Notes under the pieces: generated by a model
Databases searched by the model: none
What the model was told of the DNA's origin: nothing
The model's input: only the letters and a program-made list of their open reading frames with translations
Made by a program: the position numbers and the translations under genes
Shown here: positions 59,034-64,000 of the stretch, one piece after another
How the letters are laid out: every line of letters begins with the position of its first letter
Position numbering within the stretch: position 1 is the stretch's first letter
NCBI RefSeq assembly: GCF_015477775.1
Contig: NZ_JADLQO010000002.1
Coordinates: 124,001 to 188,000 of the forward strand
Length of the DNA stretch: 64,000 nt
Origin: Nocardia abscessus
GTDB taxonomy: Bacteria > Actinomycetota > Actinomycetes > Mycobacteriales > Mycobacteriaceae
Direction of reading: 5' to 3'

Positions 59034-59636
59034 TCAGTAGAAGAACCCGGCGATCCCCCAGCCCGGACGCGCCTGGGCCTCCCGGATCCATTCGACGCAG
59101 GACTCGATGGCGGCGAGAACCTCATGGTCGACCTCTTCCCGTTGCGGCGGCGTGGTCGACTCCCACTGCACGAGCGCTTCGGCGCACTGTTCGGGCGTCC
59201 ATTCGCCGTAGCCGGGCAGTTCGTCGGGCTGCGGCAGTGAGGGCGGCAGCGAGTGGTACATGAACGCACGCACGCTGACCGCTTTGATGCCCAGCGTGGC
59301 GAGCCCGTCATCGATGTGGTCGAGCCAGCGACCACGGAACGCCGAGAAGTAGCGGTTGTCCACGAACCGGCCGTAGAACTGGCAGATCGTCTGGTAGGCG
59401 TAGCCGTATTGGAAGCCGTAGGCCGGGTCGAAGGGACCACCGTCGATGACGGCGCGCACCGCCTCGTAGCGGGTGGGTGCGCCGTCCGCGATCTCCTCGG
59501 CGAACCAGTCGTCGTCGTGGGTCAGCTGGGCCTTGAAGCGGCCCCCGATCATCCGCCGGAGCTTGTCGTCCCGGGACCCGATGGCGCCCTTGACCCTGTC
59601 CAGTTCGACGACGTAGATGCTCAGGCTATAACTCAT
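59034..59636 (-). CDS. Conserved hypothetical protein
   Basis: A 200-residue soluble protein. It has repeated aromatic segments (FDPAYGFQYGYAYQTICQFY, FVDNRYFSAFRGRWLDHIDD) and a C-terminal acidic helix with EVDHEVLAAIESCVEWIREA. The pattern resembles an actinobacterial family of unknown function (I recall it as a DUF, number uncertain). The ATG at 59636 starts MSYSLSIYVVELDRVKGAIG. No functional clue comes from neighbours. Confidence 0.75.
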   Translation of the reverse strand: MSYSLSIYVVELDRVKGAIGSRDDKLRRMIGGRFKAQLTHDDDWFAEEIADGAPTRYEAVRAVIDGGPFDPAYGFQYGYAYQTICQFYGRFVDNRYFSAFRGRWLDHIDDGLATLGIKAVSVRAFMYHSLPPSLPQPDELPGYGEWTPEQCAEALVQWESTTPPQREEVDHEVLAAIESCVEWIREAQARPGWGIAGFFY

Positions 59637-59697
59637 TCACCGAACATTAGCGGTGCCCACCGACAACGAACGGCGCTGGGCCCGAAGACGTTTCGCC

Positions 59698-60687
59698 TCA
59701 GGCCGGAAGCCGGTCCTGATGCGCGGCCAGATGGTCGAGATGCGCGGTGAGCAACGCGTTCACCTGCTCGGTTCGCTCCAGCTGTACGAGGTGGCCCGCG
59801 CCGCCGATCTCGGTCACCGCGCGCAGGTCGACGACGTGCTCGCGCAAGGTGGCCAGCGGGTCACGCCCGCTGAAGCCTTCCATGTCGGGATCACGGTCGC
59901 CGTACAGAAAGTAGGCGGGCACGGTGACTTTCGCGTCCGCGTACTCGGCGGTGAGCTCCCAGTTGCGATCCAGGCTGCGGTACCAGTTCAATCCGCCGGT
60001 GAAGCCGGTGCGCTCGAAATCCCTCGCCAGCACGTCCAACTCGTCCGCGCCGAACCAGCTCCACGGCAACGCGGGCGCCCCCGGCAGCACGTCGAGGTAG
60101 CCGGTGCCCTCCGCCGGGAAGCGCCAGGTGTCCAGGTAGTGATAGTCCGCGCTGAGCGCGTAGTAGACGCGAGCCAGGAACTCCCGGGGACGCGCGGCGA
60201 GTTCCGCGTCGGCGACACCCGGGGTCTGAAAGTAGTGCAGGTGCAGGAAGTGCCGAGCCGCGGCCTTCGCCCACAATTGCGACGGAGCCCGCGGCGGACG
60301 CGGCGCGAAGGGATTGTTCAGGACGATGACGCCGCGCACCCGCTGCGGCGCGCGCAACGCCAGTTCCCACACCAGTGCCGCGCCGAAGTCCAGGCCGACG
60401 AACACCGCCTGCTCGGCGCCGATGTCGTCGAGCAGTGCGAGCAGGTCGGCGCAGACCGCGCGATTGGTGTACGCCTCGAGCTCGGCCGGGGCGTCGGTCT
60501 GCCCGTAGCCGCGCAGGTCCGGCGCGAGGGCGCGGTAGCCCGCCGCGGCGAGCGCGGGAAGCTGGCGATGCCAGATGTACCAGGTGTGCGGAAAACCGTG
60601 GCAGAAGACCACCGGCTGCCCCGCACCCTGCTCGGCGACGTGCATGCGGACACCGTTGGTCGTCACGAACCGGTGCGTCAGCTCCAC
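59698..60687 (-). CDS. Epoxide hydrolase-like alpha/beta hydrolase
   Basis: A 329-residue alpha/beta hydrolase. Oxyanion motif HGFP (30-33), nucleophile Asp100 in VFVGLDFGAALVWELAL (Asp rather than Ser, as in epoxide hydrolases and dehalogenases), and a C-terminal His in GGAGHLVQLERTEQVN. The cap region contains YYALSADYHYLDTWRF, which could supply the epoxide-activating Tyr. The substrate is unknown. It is divergent from the SDR at 60748. Confidence 0.87.
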   Translation of the reverse strand: MELTHRFVTTNGVRMHVAEQGAGQPVVFCHGFPHTWYIWHRQLPALAAAGYRALAPDLRGYGQTDAPAELEAYTNRAVCADLLALLDDIGAEQAVFVGLDFGAALVWELALRAPQRVRGVIVLNNPFAPRPPRAPSQLWAKAAARHFLHLHYFQTPGVADAELAARPREFLARVYYALSADYHYLDTWRFPAEGTGYLDVLPGAPALPWSWFGADELDVLARDFERTGFTGGLNWYRSLDRNWELTAEYADAKVTVPAYFLYGDRDPDMEGFSGRDPLATLREHVVDLRAVTEIGGAGHLVQLERTEQVNALLTAHLDHLAAHQDRLPA

Positions 60688-60709
60688 TCAAGCCTCCAAA
60701 ACGATGTAC

Positions 60710-60723
60710 TAGAACACGTTATC
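60710..60723. promoter_or_regulatory. KstR-like or TetR-type operator in the hydrolase/SDR divergent region
   Basis: The sequence TAGAACACGTTATC fits the TnnAACnnGTTnnA pattern I recall for KstR in all but the last position. It sits inside a larger inverted repeat, AAACGAT (60699-60705) and ATCGTTT (60721-60727), across a 15-base spacer. Either symmetry could bind a TetR-type repressor controlling both divergent genes. Confidence 0.4.
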
Positions 60724-60747
60724 GTTTCACGGTAATGTTCCGATTCC

Positions 60748-61596
60748 GTGAGCGGAATACCCGAGAGGCTCGAAGGCAACGTCGCGGTGGTCACCGGCGC
60801 CAGCCGCGGCATCGGCAAGGGAATCGCCCTGGAGCTGGGCGCGGCGGGTGCCACGGTGTTCGTCACCGGGCGTTCGGCGGCCCAGGGACGACTACCCGGC
60901 ACGGTACACGCTACGGCCGCGGACATCGATGCCGCGGGCGGGGTCGGCATCCCGTTCGTGTGCGATCACCGTGACGACGATGCGGTGGAGCGGCTGTTCG
61001 AGCTGATCCGCACCGAGCACGGCAGGCTGGACGTGCTGGTGAACAACGTCTACAACTCCCCCGCCGCGGCCCGCTGGCTGGGCAAGCCGTTCTGGGAGGT
61101 GCCACCGGCGGCGTGGGACGAGTCGTTCGACGTGGGTGTCCGATCCCATTACGTGGCAAGCGTGTTCGCCGCGCCGCTGCTGATCGAATCGGGCGGGCTG
61201 ATCGTCAACATCTCCTCGCCGGGGGCACGCAGGTACATGCACAACGCGGTCTACGGCGTCGCCAAGGCAGCGGTGGACCGGCTCACCGCCGACATGGCGC
61301 ACAACCTCGCGGGCACCGAGGTGACGGCGGTCTCGCTCTGGCCGGGCCTCGTGGACACCGAACTGCTGCAACTGGTTCCGGCCGACGCCGACGGCAGGCG
61401 GGTGGTCACGCTGCCCGGTGAGGGCACCTTCGACCTGGGCGACGCGCAGACACCGCGCTTCACCGGCCGCGCCGTCGTCGCGCTCGCCACCGACGCGGGA
61501 CGGCGCTCCCGCACCGGGTTGCCCTGGCGGGTGGCCGATCTCGCCGAGTACTACGGGTTCACCGATCTCGACGGGCGCATTCCACGCGTCGACTGA
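60748..61596 (+). CDS. Short-chain dehydrogenase/reductase
   Basis: A 282-residue classical SDR: TGASRGIGKGIALELGAAG at the N-terminus, LVNNVYNSP, IVNISSPGARRYMHNAVYGV AK with Tyr-x3-Lys in YGVAK, and PGLVDTELLQLV. The Arg after strand 2 (TGRSAAQ) suggests NADPH. The start is GTG at 60748. It is divergent from the epoxide-hydrolase-like gene and convergent, 4 bases apart, with a LysR gene. Confidence 0.88.
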   Translation: MSGIPERLEGNVAVVTGASRGIGKGIALELGAAGATVFVTGRSAAQGRLPGTVHATAADIDAAGGVGIPFVCDHRDDDAVERLFELIRTEHGRLDVLVNNVYNSPAAARWLGKPFWEVPPAAWDESFDVGVRSHYVASVFAAPLLIESGGLIVNISSPGARRYMHNAVYGVAKAAVDRLTADMAHNLAGTEVTAVSLWPGLVDTELLQLVPADADGRRVVTLPGEGTFDLGDAQTPRFTGRAVVALATDAGRRSRTGLPWRVADLAEYYGFTDLDGRIPRVD

Positions 61597-61600
61597 CGGG

Positions 61601-62434
61601 TCAGAGCGCAGCGAGAAAGCGCTGCACCGAGCGGGGCGGGACCGGCCTGGCTCGCCACGCGACATACACGTGCGAGGGCGGCGCGTCGGGAATGTCCAGA
61701 TAGACGACGCCAGGGTGCGGAGCCCGGGTGCGCGCCAGATCCGGTACGACGCCGATGCCGCGATCGGCCGCGACCAATTCGATCCATTCGTCGAAGTTCG
61801 TGCAGGTGATCACGACCCGGTCCGGGTCGGCGGGGTGCCACGACGCCGCGTCGGTGGTGCCCGACACGGTGTTGACCACCAGCGGGCGATCGGCCAGATC
61901 GGACCAGGTCAGGTCGGTAGCCCCCGCCAGGGGCGAGTGCGCGGCCACCGCGAGCACCCGCCGTTCGGTCGCGATGATCCGGGACGCCAGATGGCGGGGC
62001 AGCCCGGTCTCCTTGCGGTAGATCGCGATGTCCACGGCCCGCTCGCCCAGCGCGGCCAGCGGGTCGTCCACGCGCCGCAGCGTGATCCGGCCACCCTGTT
62101 CCTCGTACCGGCGGCGGGTCGCGGCGAACCACGCGTCGGGCAGCAGCCAGGAGAATCCGATCTCCAGCGTGGCGCGCGAGCGCAGCTCGGCGGCGACCGC
62201 GTCGACGTCGGCCAGGATGCGGCGGGTGTGGGCCAGCAGTTCGGCTCCCTCTGGAGTGAGCGCGAACCGCCGTGCGGTCCGCTCCACCAACCGGCAGTCG
62301 ACCAGCCGCTCCAACTGCTGGATCGTCCTGGTCAGCGTGGGCTGGCTCAGGTGCAGCGCGGCTGCGGCGCGGGTGTAGTTCGCCTCTTCGCACAACGCGA
62401 GATACGCCCGCAGGTGCCGCAGCTCGATATCCAT
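61601..62434 (-). CDS. LysR-family transcriptional regulator
   Basis: A 277-residue LysR protein. The HTH is AYLALCEEANYTRAAAALHL, then SQPTLTRTIQQLERLVDCRL. The effector domain (~80-277) includes LEIGFSWLLPDAWFAATRRR and RALAVAAHSPLAG-type segments. The ATG at 62434 (MDIELRHLRAYLA) is the standard LysR start. It is divergent from the MFS gene, the usual arrangement with its target; the 69-base gap has no symmetric site I trust. Confidence 0.92.
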   Translation of the reverse strand: MDIELRHLRAYLALCEEANYTRAAAALHLSQPTLTRTIQQLERLVDCRLVERTARRFALTPEGAELLAHTRRILADVDAVAAELRSRATLEIGFSWLLPDAWFAATRRRYEEQGGRITLRRVDDPLAALGERAVDIAIYRKETGLPRHLASRIIATERRVLAVAAHSPLAGATDLTWSDLADRPLVVNTVSGTTDAASWHPADPDRVVITCTNFDEWIELVAADRGIGVVPDLARTRAPHPGVVYLDIPDAPPSHVYVAWRARPVPPRSVQRFLAAL

Positions 62435-62503
62435 GCGTCGAGCGTATACACCGTGCACAGAAAGCATTTCCCGAGTGCGGCCACGGCCTCGTACGGTCGA
62501 GCG

Positions 62504-63640
62504 GTGACCACCGCTGTCCGCACCCGCGCCCCCCGCCACGGCCGCGCACCCGCGGTGGCCGCGGCATCCGGGCTGGCCGCCGCGATGGGCGTCGGCCGCT
62601 TCGTGTACACGCCGTTGCTGCCGCTCATGGTCGACGCGGATCGCATCACCGCATACGACGGCGCCCTGATCGCGACCGCGAACTACGCCGGATATCTGCT
62701 CGGCGCGCTGCTGCTCACCTGGCGTCCGGTGCTCGGCAACCGCTCGATCTTCCTGACGTCGGCCGCACTGTTGATCGCGAGTGAAGCGCTCATGGCGGCG
62801 CCGGGGCCGATCCTGCTTCTCGCCCTCCTGCGCCTGGTCGCGGGCATCGCCAGTGCGGTGATCTTCGTGGCCTGCGCGAGCTTCGCGAGCCGTCCCGGCG
62901 CAGGCGGGCAGTCGGCGGGAACAGTCTTCGGCGGCATCGGCTTCGGCATCGCGTGGACCGGCCTGCTGGTGCTGGCATTGCGGCCGGTGGTGTCATGGCA
63001 GATTCTGTGGCTGGTCTCCGCGGCGCTCACCGCCGCCCTCCTGGTCCCGGTGTGGCGTCTGGACCTCCGTCCTGGGCAGCGCGTCCCACGCGGGGCGGCG
63101 CGCGCCCTGCGGGCTTGGCGCGCTCTGTTCGTCGCCTACTTCCTGGAAGGCTTCGGGTACATCGTGATCGGTACCTTCCTGGTGGCGGCGGTGAGCGCGG
63201 ACCGAGGGCCGGTGACCGGTTCGGCGATGTGGATCGTCGTCGGCGCAGCGGCAACGGTCTCGACCGTGCTCTGGGCCGTGGCCGCGCGGCGCTGGTCTCC
63301 GGCGCTCCTGCTGCCTGTCGCGCTGGGGGCGCAGTGCGTCTCGGCGACGCTGCCTGTCGTGTCCGATGCGATCTGGGCCGCGGTGGTGGCGGCGGCGCTG
63401 TTCGGGGGGACGTTCGTCGGAATCGTCATGCTCGCGATGCGAGTCGGCGCCGAGCTGACCGACGGGGCCGCGGCGGCGCCGCTGACGGCCGGATACGGAG
63501 CCGGACAGATCCTCGGCCCGTTGGTGGTTGTCCCGGTGCTCGGGACGAGCTACTCCGCCGCGTTCGTCATCGCCGCGGTAGCGCTCGGCGCGGCGGCGCT
63601 CACGGCGGGTGCGGTGACCGCCGAGATCAGGCGAACTTGA
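62504..63640 (+). CDS. MFS transporter (YbfB/YjiJ type)
   Basis: A 378-residue transporter with about 11-12 helices. The start GLAAAMGVGRFVYTPLLPLM is the hallmark of the YbfB/YjiJ MFS group, followed by DGALIATANYAGYLLGALLL. The function of that group is not established. The GTG at 62504 begins MTTAVRTRAPRHGRAP. It is divergent from the LysR gene and overlaps secG by 14 bases on the opposite strand. Confidence 0.9.
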   Translation: MTTAVRTRAPRHGRAPAVAAASGLAAAMGVGRFVYTPLLPLMVDADRITAYDGALIATANYAGYLLGALLLTWRPVLGNRSIFLTSAALLIASEALMAAPGPILLLALLRLVAGIASAVIFVACASFASRPGAGGQSAGTVFGGIGFGIAWTGLLVLALRPVVSWQILWLVSAALTAALLVPVWRLDLRPGQRVPRGAARALRAWRALFVAYFLEGFGYIVIGTFLVAAVSADRGPVTGSAMWIVVGAAATVSTVLWAVAARRWSPALLLPVALGAQCVSATLPVVSDAIWAAVVAAALFGGTFVGIVMLAMRVGAELTDGAAAAPLTAGYGAGQILGPLVVVPVLGTSYSAAFVIAAVALGAAALTAGAVTAEIRRT

Positions 63641-63860
63641 TCTCCAGGCCGATGCCGAGGATGGCGATCAGCCAGATCACGCCGGTGAAGATGGTGACGC
63701 GGTCGAGGTTCTTCTCCACGACGGTGGACCCGGACAGGCTGGACTGCACACCGCCGCCGAACAGGCTGGACAAACCTCCACCCTTGGCGCGGTGCAGCAG
63801 CACCAGCAGCACCAGCAGCAGGCTGGTGATGATCAGGAGGATATCCAGGAACATCCGCAT
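63627..63860 (-). CDS. secG: Preprotein translocase subunit SecG
   Basis: A 77-residue protein with two membrane helices (LDILLIITSLLLVLLVLLHR and TIFTGVIWLIAILGIGLEI) joined by a loop, AKGGGLSSLFGGGVQSSLSG, that is diagnostic of SecG. It assists SecYEG in protein export. The ATG at 63860 (MRMFLDILL) is used; 63854 is an alternative. In mycobacteria secG lies near the gap-pgk-tpi genes, which would be beyond the right edge here. Confidence 0.95.
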   Translation of the reverse strand: MRMFLDILLIITSLLLVLLVLLHRAKGGGLSSLFGGGVQSSLSGSTVVEKNLDRVTIFTGVIWLIAILGIGLEIKFA

Positions 63861-63932
63861 GCCGGACAGTCTATGCGGTCGGTGCGATCGCACCGAATCA
63901 GGCACTCGGGCCGCCTCCCCCGCGGGTCCGCC

Positions 63933-64000
63933 CTAGCGCCGATCGACCGCGACCAAGTGGGTGACCTGGTCCCCCTCGTCGGTGCCGAACTTCGCGACGG
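63933..64000 (-). CDS. Partial gene, C-terminal end only
   Basis: An open frame enters from the right edge on the minus strand and ends at TAG 63933-63935, giving about 21 residues, VAKFGTDEGDQVTHLVAVDR and a final Arg. It does not look like the end of triosephosphate isomerase. Too short to identify; whether it is truly coding is unsure. Confidence 0.3.
   Translation of the reverse strand, partial: VAKFGTDEGDQVTHLVAVDRR

Overview
The window is chromosomal DNA from a very GC-rich actinobacterium of the Mycobacteriales, most likely Nocardia or a close relative. The evidence is the strong G/C third-position bias, frequent GTG starts, MptB (a mannosyltransferase of lipomannan synthesis), a sufR-led suf operon, OpcA with an actinobacterial Zwf, and gene order. 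From the ABC-F gene and its small HTH neighbour on the left to secG on the right, the order of core blocks is, from memory, the mirror image of Mycobacterium tuberculosis Rv1473A back to Rv1440: ABC-F, suf, mptB, two ABC genes, ctaA, qor, ctaB, tkt-tal-zwf-opcA-pgl, secG. Accessory genes are inserted between the blocks.

Layout. 1-1141: divergent MarR regulator and cupin gene with a palindrome between them. 1544-2973: a two-gene locus made of a 151-residue protein with a Cys/Asp/Ser/Thr-rich tail and a MvdD-type ATP-grasp ligase; this looks like a graspetide (ATP-grasp RiPP) locus and is the best candidate for an undescribed system. 2967-9635: RibD/DHFR-like reductase, small HTH protein, ABC-F protein, SDR, a one-pass membrane protein and an MMPL exporter. 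10096-15328: lycopene cyclase overlapping ku, a hypothetical gene, an NDH-2-like oxidoreductase and an NmrA-like protein. 15425-18774: operon of a VWA/solute-binding lipoprotein, an XpaC-like protein and a membrane-anchored solute-binding protein. 18793-22350: two divergent MetQ lipoproteins, the second heading metQ-metN-metI.

23112-29551 (minus strand): sufR-B-D-C-S-U-T, the complete SUF iron-sulfur assembly operon with its regulator and a candidate SufR operator. 29886-33442: an accessory block (MDR dehydrogenase, TetR, NmrA-like, TetR) separating sufR from mptB, which are divergent neighbours in mycobacteria. 33463-37999: mptB, a possible 23-codon gene, an ABC exporter pair and ctaA. 38265-44491: accessory island with a Ser/Thr kinase carrying a DFN motif, a frameshifted regulator remnant, a flavoprotein, an Imm5-like orphan, an exported cyclohexadienyl-dehydratase-like protein and a small hypothetical gene. 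44553-48648: qor, a divergent TetR/FAD-monooxygenase pair with two tandem operators, and ctaB.

49489-56004: tkt-tal-zwf-opcA-pgl, a tightly packed pentose phosphate operon. 56115-63860: fused 2-oxoacid dehydrogenase E1, AHSA1-like protein, hypothetical gene, epoxide-hydrolase-like/SDR divergent pair, LysR/MFS divergent pair and secG.

Functionally the core is redox and central metabolism: NADPH supply from the pentose phosphate operon, heme A synthesis (CtaA and CtaB, whose upstream regions share a TACTACA-type motif), Fe-S assembly and lipoglycan synthesis. I saw no rRNA, tRNA, CRISPR array, insertion sequence or phage gene. All functions are inferred from reading the sequence; no database search was run.
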